Notes under the pieces: generated by a model | The model's input: only the letters and a program-made list of their open reading frames with translations | What the model was told of the DNA's origin: nothing | The model's database searches: none | Shown here: in pieces, positions 23,401 to 34,125 of the stretch | Layout: each line of letters starts with the position of its first letter | Numbering within the stretch: position 1 is the first letter of the stretch | Position numbers and translations under genes: made by a program | Assembly: GCA_040437565.1 (NCBI GenBank) | Contig: JBDOQK010000033.1 | Span: 186,001 to 250,000 of the forward strand | From: Albugo candida | Taxonomy: Eukaryota > Oomycota > Peronosporomycetes > Albuginales | Length of the DNA: 64,000 nucleotides | Reading direction: 5' to 3'

Positions 23401-24837
23401 TCTCGAACGTTTGTATCGGAAGTGTACCACATGCGTTCTAAAAGTTCTTTCTCTGTCAATTGTGTGTCGGATGGATCGTATACTTGAATCAACTGATTCG
23501 GATGCCATTCACGAAGATGAGAACACCATTTATACACTTGATCGTCGGGTGTGATGATCAAATGCGGGCCATTTCGAGGCGAGGGTGAGAGCGATAAGAA
23601 TGCAGAGAGGACGGAAGCTTGACCCATTCCGACTTGATCGTTGAAAAAGACGTTGACACCTTGAGAGGACATGTGCAGGAGCCATCGCAGGGCTGCTACT
23701 TGAAATGGTGCCAAGTGAGAGGCTTTACTGCAAGTGATAAGAGTCGGATTCGAGTCGGAAATAAAGTGTTTCTGTGCTTCCAAAGCGATTTGAAGAATGC
23801 GATGGACCATTTTCTGAGCGTCTTCAATACGTTGAGCGCTTGTTTCGTCGGGAACATTGACGTCCATCCATTTGAAATGCAATTCGGAAGTGTTGGTATA
23901 TTTTTGTAAATAATCCAAATTTGCATGAGGGGTGCTGCCTATATTTGTCATTACTTCTGGAGGTCGTGAGTGAGTTCCCTCAAGTCGCACTTGCGAACGC
24001 GTTGCAGCACGTTCCATGGTACGCCAGAAAGAAGACACACGACGGGCAATGTCTTTGGCAATTTGGTGATGTTGTCGCTCTTGACGCACTTGATCTTCGT
24101 TGAGTGCATTGATCAAGTCACGACTGGTATGATGACGTGCGATTTGTTTCCATTTGCGTTCTTCTGCAAAATCACTGGCCATCCATGACATTTCTTGCAG
24201 TAGATTATCCCAATGCGATGAGCCCCGAACTGGAAGACGCATTTTTGGTAAATTGGATCGAAGATCACGTAAAAATTGTTGCTGACGTACTTTACTCTTG
24301 AGGATCATTTGTTTGAGGGTGTGTTCAAATTGAGGGAGACTGGGTGAGGATGATACGGTGGTGTAACCGCGTGGTTGTGTGTCAAGTACACTTGGTCGTG
24401 TAAGAACCGAAAGTGCTGGGATGTTATCACGTACCAATAATGCATCTGCAGCGGAACGTTTCCGTGAACTGGTACTACTGGGTCGTATTTGTAAATCAAT
24501 ATACTTTTGCGACGGTGTTGGTGTTTTACGTACACGATACGGATTCGGTCGAGTATGCTGTATACCCACATGATGTTTAGATACGTGCAAATCGCGTTCT
24601 TCCATGAATTGTCTAAGGAATAATAGTGAGAAAGAGTCCATCGGTGAATGACAATTTATATGACACATACTGCACTAATAGCTGCTTGTATGCAAGGAGT
24701 TGATGACGAAGACTTTGCGCAAGGGTTGAGGAAGCTGTCACGTTTTTATTCGATTGTATTCGTGCTCGATGTATCTCATCATGATGCACATTACGACCTT
24801 CGCGCGGAACCGCACTCGGATTTCGAAACGCCGTCAT
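20442..24837 (-). CDS. EP400/Eaf1-type NuA4 scaffold: HSA domain, eroded Snf2 ATPase, SANT/Myb domain
   Basis: Predicted platform subunit of a NuA4-type histone acetyltransferase in the nucleus. Exon 1 is 24837-24671 and exon 2 is 24612-20442, joined across a 58-nt intron (GTATGT..CCTTAG) in phase; 1445 residues. The HSA domain is at ~182-257 (SSHWDNLLQEMSWMASDFAE), the actin-related-protein docking site. A Snf2-like core begins at ~355 (LAPFQVAALRWLL) and its C lobe is recognisable (FIVLDSDWN). The motifs needed for ATP use are gone: the Walker A region reads FFNDQVGMGQAS with no GK(T/S), the DEAH position reads ICSSKSLPQ, the TGTP motif is absent, and the arginine-finger region reads RASWAQVAA instead of DRAHRIGQ. 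A SANT domain lies at ~1121-1173 (YSWNTSEDTLLRQLCEYYGP). HSA plus SANT is the Eaf1/EP400 pattern, not Swr1/Ino80. The orthologue call is inference from this order. Confidence 0.75.
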
Positions 24838-25390
24838 TATTGCTTAGTATACTCGATCGAATGTAAACCCCCTACCCCGCTGCATCCACACGTCCAAAGT
24901 ATACACTTTGCTATACAAGCTCCAGAAAGTGAATGTAGTCGACTCGGACGACCAAATCAGTACGATTTATGGTTTTTGATTCGTAAAAGCGTTTATGATA
25001 GTGCGAACAATCAATTCGCAAAACAAGAACGCAATTCAATTTTTGGCGCGGAGCCGTACGAGATCGTACGGTGAGAAAAAAAACCAAAGTCCCCCCTCGT
25101 GGAGAATGATGGTCGAATACGTACCAAACCTAACCTGTATAATTCTCGTACCAGTCTCGGGCGGTTTTTGACTCGAGTGGAACAGTCTTTTCGATAGATC
25201 TGTTACGTAACATTGTAACGCAATGATTGGCCGACATTTTCTCCGCATCAATCAAAGTGTTTAATAGCGACGGGAAGAAGACAGAAGAAGACGTATCTAT
25301 TGCGATTGATGGTTTGGATATGTACGCAGGGAATAAAGGATTGTCGTGCTTGTGAGATGTGGCAGCTGAACGCCGTTAGGTATCAAACCA
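24838..25390. other. Intergenic stretch upstream of the EP400/Eaf1-like gene
   Basis: About 550 bp between the start of the NuA4-scaffold gene and the end of a small hypothetical gene on the same strand. It should carry the promoter of the former. A minus-strand open stretch near 25130-25215 (starting MLRNRSIEK) has protein-like composition but no partner exon that I can defend. Confidence 0.35.
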
Positions 25391-25772
25391 TTATATTACT
25401 AAAACAGCCACAATTCGCTTGGATGCATTCACTTCGATAAATACTTGTGCCAAAAGATCGTTCTGTTCAAAATCCCTGTTGCTATCATTTAAAAGCGGCA
25501 ATAGCTGTGGCTTATCTTGTTCACGACCATGATCGGTGAGGCACTTATAGCAATTAAGCACTGCGGTGTCCTTGAATTCGATTGTAAATGCACGTACCGG
25601 CAATGATATATGTGGTCCACTCTGTCAACTCAAGTCGATTGCGCGGCATCTAACTGTTCATTTACGTATACAAATAATAAAATGTCAAAGCAGCTGCACT
25701 TCAGCTTCACTTTCCGCTCAAAACTTTTCCGAGTAGCGTAACCTCATGAAATGAGATTCCTTCCGACTCCAT
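25391..25772 (-). CDS. Small hypothetical protein, two predicted exons
   Basis: I do not recognise the family. Exon 1 (25772-25711) starts MESEGISFHEVTLLGKVLSG, and exon 2 (25619-25391) reads on through PHISLPVRAFTIEFKDTAVL to a stop. The 91-nt intron 25620-25710 has GT..AG ends and the join keeps phase, giving 96 residues. The intron is longer than the window's usual ~50 nt and another exon may follow. Composition is mixed hydrophobic and acidic, with no membrane segment or signal peptide. It lies just left of an unmerged assembly repeat. The model is weak. Confidence 0.35.
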
Positions 25773-25984
25773 TTTTAATCACGCAACAGCAAAGACGCGT
25801 AGCGATACTGACTTATGTATGTGCTCGTTCTCCGGTATATCGTTCTTGTATTGGAGTCCACTGCGATCGATTTCCTGAAAAAGCGAACAATAGTTTGACG
25901 TATTATCACAAGTTATCGTTGTAAAGTTGTTTCCAGACATGTGCCATTATTTCCATCATCGGAATAAAGATGTCCAAAGAAATA

Positions 25985-28120
25985 AAAAAAAAAATGTGTT
26001 TCGGTCACTAGACTCTCCGTGAAGCTCAACTAGCGCCTTGAGTTCCTTCAGTTTGTTTCGTGAGCTTCGGATTGTGTTTTTCCCAAATCTGCAGCAATAG
26101 CTTTGAATTCAGCTGTCATACTCTAATGAAATTTACTTACTTGAGCAGTAGTCTGCAAACAACAGAACCTTTTGTGATTGCACCTCGGTATTTTCTGACT
26201 TACTCTGTATTCATGTTACGTAATCATATCATCATTGTTGAGACTCGAACGATTTCCTCAGTGTGGAACTCGTGGCAGGCAACTGGCCGCCACCGATGCT
26301 ACATCATAGTATAACTTTGTCGCATCTTCATACTGCAAATATGGTACGATAGGTACGCTTTCTTCAGCGCGGACTGTAAAGCAATGCTCACTAAGTTTCC
26401 ATAGTCACATCGATATCTCGTGCGATCAACGCACCTAATTTTCTGATAGATTTTGTCGATGGCGTCGAACCGACTGCTTTCGAAGCGTCAAGCGAATGTA
26501 ACGAGCATTATTAGCCAGATAAAATATGTACGTCAGGCCTTAAGCAGCGAGTGTCCATACTTGACATCATACTTGGCACCCACCGAGCGCGTTTTCATGT
26601 TCCGACATCTTAAAAGGTGGACGATCATACTCGTACAACAGTTGGTCGATATTCGAGAAGGACTATACTTTCCGGTCTATTTTGCGATTACTCGAATTTG
26701 AGCATATGATAAACGTACGGAACGAACTGCGCGCTGCACTTGAACCAATAACAAAATCAGCGGAACGCTCGAATATGTTGAATAAAGAGAAGCGTGTATA
26801 TGTCCTGATGGATTCAAGTCAGCCATGTGATCATTTTTATCTATTCTAAATTTATTGTGTGGACAGAAGCGCTTTGTAGTGTACAGGACCGTGCCAGAAA
26901 AGAGCTTCTACGAGTGAATCAATCATAAGAGGTCAATTCAGCGGAAAGTCAAATGTTAATGTATTCAGCATTATTCTGTCCCTGGAATCGATCTGTCACA
27001 TCNNNNNNNNNNNNNNNNNNNNNNNNNNNNNNNNNNNNNNNNNNNNNNNNNNNNNNNNNNNNNNNNNNNNNNNNNNNNNNNNNNNNNNNNNNNNNNNNNN
27101 NNAAAAAAAAAATGTGTTTCGGTCACTAGACTCTCCGTGAAGCTCAACTAGCGCCTTGAGTTCCTTCAGTTTGTTTCGTGAGCTTCGGATTGTGTTTTTC
27201 CCAAATCTGCAGCAATAGCTTTGAATTCAGCTGTCATACTCTAATGAAATTTACTTACTTGAGCAGTAGTCTGCAAACAACAGAACCTTTTGTGATTGCA
27301 CCTCGGTATTTTCTGACTTACTCTGTATTCATGTTACGTAATCATATCATCATTGTTGAGACTCGAACGATTTCCTCAGTGTGGAACTCGTGGCAGGCAA
27401 CTGGCCGCCACCGATGCTACATCATAGTATAACTTTGTCGCATCTTCATACTGCAAATATGGTACGATAGGTACGCTTTCTTCAGCGCGGACTGTAAAGC
27501 AATGCTCACTAAGTTTCCATAGTCACATCGATATCTCGTGCGATCAACGCACCTAATTTTCTGATAGATTTTGTCGATGGCGTCGAACCGACTGCTTTCG
27601 AAGCGTCAAGCGAATGTAACGAGCATTATTAGCCAGATAAAATATGTACGTCAGGCCTTAAGCAGCGAGTGTCCATACTTGACATCATACTTGGCACCCA
27701 CCGAGCGCGTTTTCATGTTCCGACATCTTAAAAGGTGGACGATCATACTCGTACAACAGTTGGTCGATATTCGAGAAGGACTATACTTTCCGGTCTATTT
27801 TGCGATTACTCGAATTTGAGCATATGATAAACGTACGGAACGAACTGCGCGCTGCACTTGAACCAATAACAAAATCAGCGGAACGCTCGAATATGTTGAA
27901 TAAAGAGAAGCGTGTATATGTCCTGATGGATTCAAGTCAGCCATGTGATCATTTTTATCTATTCTAAATTTATTGTGTGGACAGAAGCGCTTTGTAGTGT
28001 ACAGGACCGTGCCAGAAAAGAGCTTCTACGAGTGAATCAATCATAAGAGGTCAATTCAGCGGAAAGTCAAATGTTAATGTATTCAGCATTATTCTGTCCC
28101 TGGAATCGATCTGTCACATC
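25985..28120. repeat. Redundant contig ends around an N gap: 1018-bp unit repeated
   Basis: Bases 25985-27002 and 27103-28120 match and flank the N gap 27003-27102 edge to edge, with an A-run at the left boundary. It is an unmerged contig overlap. The unit holds no gene that I recognise; its open stretches of 82-84 codons have no family motif and appear twice only because the sequence is repeated. Confidence 0.9.
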
Positions 28121-28156
28121 TCCGACGAAGGATGTTGCCACGCAGCTACGCAGAGA

Positions 28157-29283
28157 TTACGAACTCATCTTAATCTTCCAAACAGCTCGTTTCTTTAAAA
28201 CTTTCGGCGTTTTAGACTTTATGCCTCCAGTGCTCGTCCCTTCAGTGCTCTCCGTGCGAGGAATGATTGCATACTTTCTCTTATCAGAATTTGTATCGAT
28301 GTAGATGTTAGTACCCGTCAATACGTCAACACCCAGCTCCCAATAGTCAGTATCGCTAGCAGTGAAAGGCACTGAGTTCGCGTTTTCCAAGGTATAAGAC
28401 TTTGGTAATACTTGGACGGCTTCACTTTTGTCAGGAAACGTAATTGTCATTTCTTCGCCGAAGTTTTCAGTAGAAACGCTGTTTTCTTTCGAGGTGGATT
28501 GATATTTGCCATCTGAAGTCACACTGTAACCTTTGCCTTTAATCTCTCTCAGGAGAGTTTCATAAGGTGTTTTTGGTAGCTGAAATGAGCTCTGACCAAG
28601 TTTGATTCGGATTTTTTGATTTTCAAACGTTGTGGCACCAAATTTGATTTTCGGAAGCACAAAACTGTTTTCCGGTTGAAAACTCTCGGCTTTAACAGGG
28701 ATTTCTTCGGCATTCACAGCGTAGGCCGTAGAAAAATATTCACCTTTTTCAAATAAGTAGATTCCTGGTGGAGCCATACTCAGGAACTTGTCAACAGTGA
28801 GAATCGTTCCATATTTACCGCTGACCAGCATTCCACTTTTGGCCAAATCCTGGAGAGAAGACAAAGGCAGTTTCCAACAACCTGATATATAAACCCTCTT
28901 TTTTTGACTTTTTTTTTGTCTGTGAGAATTGGGTCATAGTAAATGTACTGCTTCTTCCCGTCACCTTCCAGTTCTATTTCGTAACTGATGAAACCTTCGT
29001 CGGAGGGTACTGGAGTTTGAAAGTGATGTTTTATTTTGAATCCGCACCGTTTAAAAGCAATAAAAGGAGCGTTCTTGCCCTCGCTCGTACCCAAATGAAA
29101 TGCCATCAGAAATTCACCCGAATCTTTACGTCCTACTTCCACTTTCAGCCCCCACATCAGATCCGCATTTGCTTCGGAACGTATTGAATCGAGGCGCATA
29201 CCTTGTCCGCGCACGTGATGAATGTATGTCGGTGAGAATCCAAGCAAGGCCACACAGTACGTACGTAGTGGATTAGTCTTCAT
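28157..29283 (-). CDS. Predicted secreted aspartic-protease-like protein without catalytic Asp residues
   Basis: Two exons (29283-28882 and 28849-28157) with an unusually short 32-nt intron (GTTGTTGG..CTCCAG) give 364 residues in phase. The N terminus (MKTNPLRTYCVALLGFSPTY) resembles a signal peptide. The bilobal pepsin layout can be followed. EFLMAFHLGTSE at ~57-68 sits where FLVxxDTGSS is expected. IRIKLGQSSFQLPKTPYE at ~215-230 sits where the second D(T/S)G(T/S) loop is expected. YWELGVDVLTGTNIYIDTN near residues 310-330 matches the pepsin WxLGDxFLRxYY strand. Both catalytic loops lack Asp, so a protease role is unlikely; binding or effector functions are possible. The pepsin link rests on pattern similarity only. 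An alternative is an unrelated secreted protein with chance resemblance. Confidence 0.55.
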
Positions 29284-29406
29284 TGTGTTTCCTGTTGATC
29301 GAGTTTTGGGTTGTGATGAACCAGCGCCTTCGATAGATCATGGTCAGTTGTACCCTTGCCTAACCACATATTCAGATGAAAATTCTTTTAGAATGTAATG
29401 AAGTAA

Positions 29407-29501
29407 AAAGTTGCATTTCTCGGGGAGTAAATATATTGGTAACGTTTCCAAAGTATCGAATGCGTACTTTGCGAGGATAGAAGCGAACCGTAAACATGCA
29501 G
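29407..29501. repeat. Direct repeat, copy 1 (~95 bp)
   Basis: This segment matches 29625-29718 in the same orientation, with a shared core GCGTACTTTGCGAGGATAGA followed by AGCGAACCGTAAAC. By eye about 85% of positions agree. It lies upstream of the aspartic-protease-like gene, 218 bp from its partner. No ORF or element end is associated. Confidence 0.75.
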
Positions 29502-29624
29502 GGAAAACTCTTAGGTCTTCTCTACCGTAACCGTGTTCATCGCCTTGTAAAGTGAACAAGTTGGTGCAATCTCAACGGTCACCTAACTGAAACGAGGATA
29601 CGTGCGAGCCCTAGCATTAGAAAT

Positions 29625-29718
29625 AAAGTTGCATTCCTCGCGGAATGAATATATTGGTGACGTTTTGAACTACCGAATGCGTACTTTGCGAGGATAGAAG
29701 CGAACCGTAAACTTGCAG
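29625..29718. repeat. Direct repeat, copy 2 (~94 bp)
   Basis: Partner of 29407-29501. The pair occupies the otherwise featureless ~700 bp between the aspartic-protease-like gene and the 3' end of the sphingosine kinase gene, where I see nothing else. Confidence 0.75.
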
Positions 29719-29987
29719 CCAAGTAACGTGATCGAGTAACAAACCGATAACGGAGTTGCAAGTATGCAAGCAAAATCGCAACATGCGGATGGGACTCGTG
29801 TGTCCATACTTTTATCCAGTCAAGACCCAACAAAAACAAACATCAAGTTCAGCCCCTAGTTCGTGTTAAGTAACATGCTATGACCCATATACCGCAACAT
29901 CAAATATCCATCATTAATATATTGGAATACCATCCATTACCAACACTCTTACAGCCACACGTACCGTTTCTTCCAAAATCTCATTCC

Positions 29988-31699
29988 TCATGCAATGCTC
30001 ACAACGCGTGCGACGCCGCGATGGACTTGTCCTCGAAATGCAGAGCCTGGTACTAATTCTCCATCCACACAAAATTGGTCCTTCGCATCACTGACAACTT
30101 GAAACGCTCTACAAGCTCTCATTCAGTTTGATTCACTCAATAAACCACCGGGAAACTCACCTTGTCCGAATGATCTCCACGCTCGATCTTTGAATATGTG
30201 TGCCATTCTCTAACGCCAACATGACTTTGAGAAGCTCCGAGCGCGGGACAGAGCCTTTAATCAAGAGCAAATGTGCGTATCCATCATCAAATTTGGCTCC
30301 AGGGACGGCGAACGAGTCAGACGATGGATGTGAGACATTATTGATCCAAACTAAATGGAACTCGCCTCGAATGGCTTTCCATACGCCACAAGCTGTCTGC
30401 TTTTCATGATACACCATTTCACTCTTTTGTGAAGGTTCATTCAATGGTTCCAAAGTGACGCCTTCAAACAACGAGAGATCCAGCTCCGATGTGGTTGAAT
30501 GGTCTGAGATTTCATCGGCGAGGTACCAAATTGTACCGCTGTATTTCTTATTGGCAAAGAAATACATTTGGAAGAACTTGACTGTATATCGCATGGAACC
30601 GAGACTGCGTAGATTCTCTGAATTAATATCGAGATCCGCGATGAAAGCCCATTCCAATGATAGAAAGGAACAATACTTCTTTTGGTCTTGTAAGGATTGA
30701 TACATCGTCAGATCTAATGGAGACGGTTTCCCTTTGACAATGATATAAGCCGCACTTATTGCATCAAAGCTTTCATTTCCTCGGAAGCAATTGGAGACGC
30801 AAAGTCCATTTCCAGTACCACCGGGAATCAGACCTAAAGGATGCTGAATCGCTTCTTTCCAATCCTCTCGCTCTTTGAGTCCTTGCACGACTATAAACAT
30901 GACAAATGAGATCAATGACGATAGTAAAGAGAAACTTTTACTTACATTCATAAATGAGTCCATCACCGCTCACAATAACAACACAATCGTACGTTCCGAG
31001 CTGCATTTTGCTGGCTATTTCAGTCGCTTGTCCTTGCTTCTCAGTGATCACCAAATCGATAAGAATGCCTCCAGCCATAAACACAGGCTGAACCACGTTT
31101 CGAAACATGTTGGAAGCTTTTTTTTGACCACTTGCTGGATTCACAAGCACAAGAAACTTTCGTGGTGAAAGACTCTGGCTGATGGAATCCAGACCGGCTT
31201 CTTTAGATGGAGCTTTGAATCGAGGATCGGAAAACGCGTTGATGAACCCAACACATGTAACGACTTGCTCGATGTCACGAATGAAGAAATGACATTTCCA
31301 TTTTCGAATTCGACGCTTTTCTCTCCCATTACCGGTCCGCGTTGCCATCATAATTCGTATTTGATACATCGTATCGGTTGGAAGAGAGCTCGTAAGCAAT
31401 GTGGAGGAATCCAGTACTTGATACGGAGCAGTATTCGTAGTTATTTGAGCGCCAATAACGTCGATCCAATTCACTTGTGCTAGTTCGCGAATTCTGAGAT
31501 GTGACATGTCTGTTGGTAATAAACTCGCATTTCTGCGTTTCGTTTTTGAATTGTGGTAAATGGACAGCGTTAAACACTTGGACGCGATTGAGAATTGTGC
31601 AATGTAACGCATTGGATTACGACACATTGGAAACGAACAATCCGATGGCGCCCAACTGATAAAGTAGCTGCTTGTTGAAATCCATTGTGGTTTTTCCAT
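29988..31699 (-). CDS. Sphingosine kinase / diacylglycerol-kinase-family lipid kinase, three exons
   Basis: Phosphorylates sphingoid bases (or a related lipid) with ATP, making signalling lipids at membranes. Exons 31699-30946, 30890-30161 and 30108-29988 are joined by introns of 55 and 52 nt (GTAAGT..TATAG and GTGAGT..TGTAG), all in phase; 534 residues. The DAGK catalytic domain begins at ~182 with FLVLVNPASGQKKA. The nucleotide-binding loop SGDGLIYE is at 244-251 (GDG intact), and the second glycine loop IPGGTGN is at 273-279. The C-terminal exon ends with FCVDGE, matching the conserved DGE of the family, close to the end of the protein. The N-terminal ~170 residues are poorly conserved. 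The gene starts 143 bp from the divergent Nse4 gene. Sphingosine kinase is preferred over ceramide kinase by size and layout, but substrate is inferred. Confidence 0.85.
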
Positions 31700-31842
31700 A
31701 GTTTATCAAAGAATGCCACTACTGTGCTGGGTACCCACCCCGAGTACTCTACCACCGACATCGTGTCTGTAATCATACCGGTTCTTATCGGTGTCATACC
31801 GACACAATCTATATCACACCCGTAAATACCGATATTACCGGT
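31700..31842. promoter_or_regulatory. Bidirectional promoter with nested inverted repeats
   Basis: Only 143 bp separate the divergent starts of the sphingosine kinase and Nse4 genes. Within it CATACCGGT (31774-31782) is mirrored exactly by ACCGGTATG (31837-31845), the latter covering the Nse4 start codon. A smaller stem GTGTC/GACAC lies at 31791-31805, and ATACCG-like words recur. These may be binding sites of a dimeric regulator. Confidence 0.45.
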
Positions 31843-33031
31843 ATGACCAAACGTACGCGCCAGCGCGGCCTTTTGCATAATTCCCAATTGACCGACTCGG
31901 ATCGACGGAAAATACGATGTAAAGAGCGCGATATCTTGCAGGATATCCGAAAGAACGCAAAAGAGCTGGCGACTGTAACTTCCACCAAATTCATAGAAAC
32001 AACAGAAGAGCTGAATCAAGTGTACGAGCAAATTTGTTACCCGCGAGAAGCCAATTTGGATGCGTCTAATCTTGAGGAATTGAACCAAGCCGTTGTCAAA
32101 CAATCACAGTCATTGGGATCCAATAATTGCCAACAAGTAATATCTTTCAAACACTTGGCTGATCCATAACTGAGCTTTGCAGTATGACGCCACCGATCTC
32201 ATCCGCGCGAGTCGAAGTAATTTTGCTTCAGATGGAACGTTTGATTGGGAGAAACTTGGAAGAACAGTAGCGTCCTGTTTTCATTGTGTTCCAGAAATCA
32301 ATTTCTTGTGAGCGAATGCGATCATTGATTGTTGAAAGTCTCATTTTGCTTCTTTCAAGTTTTGGGCTGATGGATACAAAAGTGACGGAGAAACAGCGCC
32401 ATCGAAGTCGAAGAAGAAGAAATGACGAATCAATCCAAACGTCTCAGCCGACACAATACAGTGCAAAGGTGATATGATCTCATGACGGAATGCCCATCTT
32501 CTTGCATGAACGTGTGGTTCGATAGAATGATCGCCAGGATGCTCAGGCACGACGTCTGGAAACGATGCGATTGGCGTTAGAACGATCCAACAGACAGAAT
32601 CTGTTTCGAGTCGCACTTCATCCGCAAAGTTTCACACAGGTACGTGAGATACGTATTCGTGTGCGGTATAAGCTAGCTTTGCCATTAGACCATTGAGAAT
32701 CTATTTGATGTGTCGTTTCTCGTTCGGAATGGCGCATTGGAAATCGGAATGGATGACAATGAGGCTCCATATCTCGGTACATGATCGATTGCCATTGCAT
32801 GCGACCTGAAAGCGTTCTCGTAGAGCATCATGAAAGTCGACCAGATGAAAGTATGCCAGCACAGACGCAAACTATCATTAGTCTTACGCCAGATCAGTGG
32901 AAGGTGTGTCTCATCGACAAAATACGCTCAGTGTCTCATTCTTGTGCTTGTAGGAGCTTGCGGGTGCCATGGACGCCGAAGCGCCGCTCGTTGGAACGCG
33001 AGAAGAGAGATCGACCAATCACATACGTTAA
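31843..33031 (+). CDS. NSMCE4: Nse4 kleisin subunit of the SMC5/6 complex, seven exons
   Basis: Nse4 bridges the Smc5 and Smc6 heads in the DNA-repair SMC complex. Exons read 31843-32136, 32183-32307, 32360-32468, 32526-32639, 32689-32776, 32824-32903 and 32954-33031, with six introns of 46-57 nt, all GT..AG and phase-consistent; 295 residues. The N-terminal domain is clear: ERDILQDIRKNAKELATVTS followed by LNQVYEQICYPREANLDAS. The C-terminal domain is equally clear: NLFRVALHPQSFTQ, then TIENLFDVSFLVRNGALEI, then IISLTPDQWK. It is the most intron-dense gene in the window and shares a promoter with the sphingosine kinase. The 3' end converges on the cyclophilin gene, whose end lies in or next to an N gap. 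Confidence 0.88.
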
Positions 33032-33748
33032 AGGATAGTAATTGCCAATCATTTTCCTTCCCGCCATAATGAAATCACTTTTTTCCAACTTGCGAATTTG
33101 TNNNNNNNNNNNNNNNNNNNNNNNNNNNNNNNNNNNNNNNNNNNNNNNNNNNNNNNNNNNNNNNNNNNNNNNNNNNNNNNNNNNNNNNNNNNNNNNNNNN
33201 NCCCAGGTATAATACGGTGAAAGGTGCTAGCTTTAAAATGTAAAGCTTTGCCGTGTCTCTTACTGTCGACTTCTCCAGTGCATAATGCTCTGAAATTTTC
33301 GACTGTTTTTGGTTGTGCGTGACCGTAAAGACCCAACACGACTCGACCGATATAATCATCGTTGATAGCGATGTCGAAAAAGACTCTGTTGGTTACTGTC
33401 GACTATAGTATAATACATTCAACAGTATAATAAAGTATAATCCGCACACAAGTACTCACATCAAATTCAAGCTTATCATCTGGCAATCCCAACGCCTTCC
33501 GCACGCTTTTCCAAGTCGGAAAGGGGTCCCAAAAGTACCCAATCATGTATCCGGCTCCGAACAAAAGAGACAGGTTGGCTACTTGTTTCGCAAGCTTTGG
33601 ATTCGCTTTCCACGTTCTTTTGTTGAAACTCGATACCGAGAAACGTTGTATGGATCGCTCCGGGTAGGCAATCTATACCACATAATATCATAAGAGTTTT
33701 CTTAATCACCAAATGAGCAAAATATCTCTTTCCGCGCGATATCGACAT
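33032..33748 (-). CDS. Membrane-anchored cyclophilin-type peptidyl-prolyl isomerase (3' end lost in an N gap)
   Basis: Cyclophilins isomerise Xaa-Pro bonds. Exons 33748-33710, 33672-33460 and 33402 into the gap at 33201 join in phase across introns of 37 and 57 nt. An N-terminal basic stretch is followed by a hydrophobic segment ([16 protein letters not shown], about residues 45-60), likely one membrane anchor. The isomerase domain begins [20 protein letters not shown] and reaches [10 protein letters not shown] and FHRIIPG, so the catalytic Arg is present. The remaining ~80 residues of the domain fall in the gap 33102-33201. The few bases beyond it (33032-33101) do not give a recognisable end, so the lower limit here is only a boundary set by Nse4. 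The gap must be larger than 100 bp if the gene is whole. Confidence 0.75.
33102..33201. other. Assembly gap (100 N) inside the cyclophilin gene
   Basis: The flanks do not repeat one another. Most of the C-terminal half of the cyclophilin domain is missing here, so real sequence has been lost. Confidence 0.95.
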
Positions 33749-34125
33749 TTATTCCATGTGATTGACCAACTATTGCTGGACCATCGCATCATAGTTGTGT
33801 ACTCGTCTTTCACTGGACGAAAATCATCAGCCTTGACAAACATTCTGATTATTGCAGGCGTACAATCATCGCACTTCAACTTGTCACCACCACTACAAAA
33901 TCGAAATCAGTCTCAGAGATTACGCAATGCGCCGCACTCTTTTTGAAGAACACACTCCATAGAACTATATCCGCTATTCTTTGCTACACTACTACTCTCA
34001 AGCTCCTGCAATCAAATTCCAACCGCATACAGCCATTGCATCCTACATATTCCTAGTTTAAATCTTACCACATTCATTCCACCCACCCCAATAGAGCACC
34101 CTTTTCTTTTCACCAAAAGGAAACA
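33749..34125. promoter_or_regulatory. Divergent promoter region, cyclophilin and VPS15
   Basis: Roughly 380 bp between two divergent starts. The stretch near the VPS15 ATG is rich in C and T (for example around 34070-34115). No other gene or repeat was seen. Promoter function is inferred from orientation. Confidence 0.4.

Noticed and set aside
26060-27819. Pairs of identical 82-84-codon ORFs suggesting a tandem gene family
   Set aside because: They lie inside the 1018-bp redundant contig ends and show no family motif.
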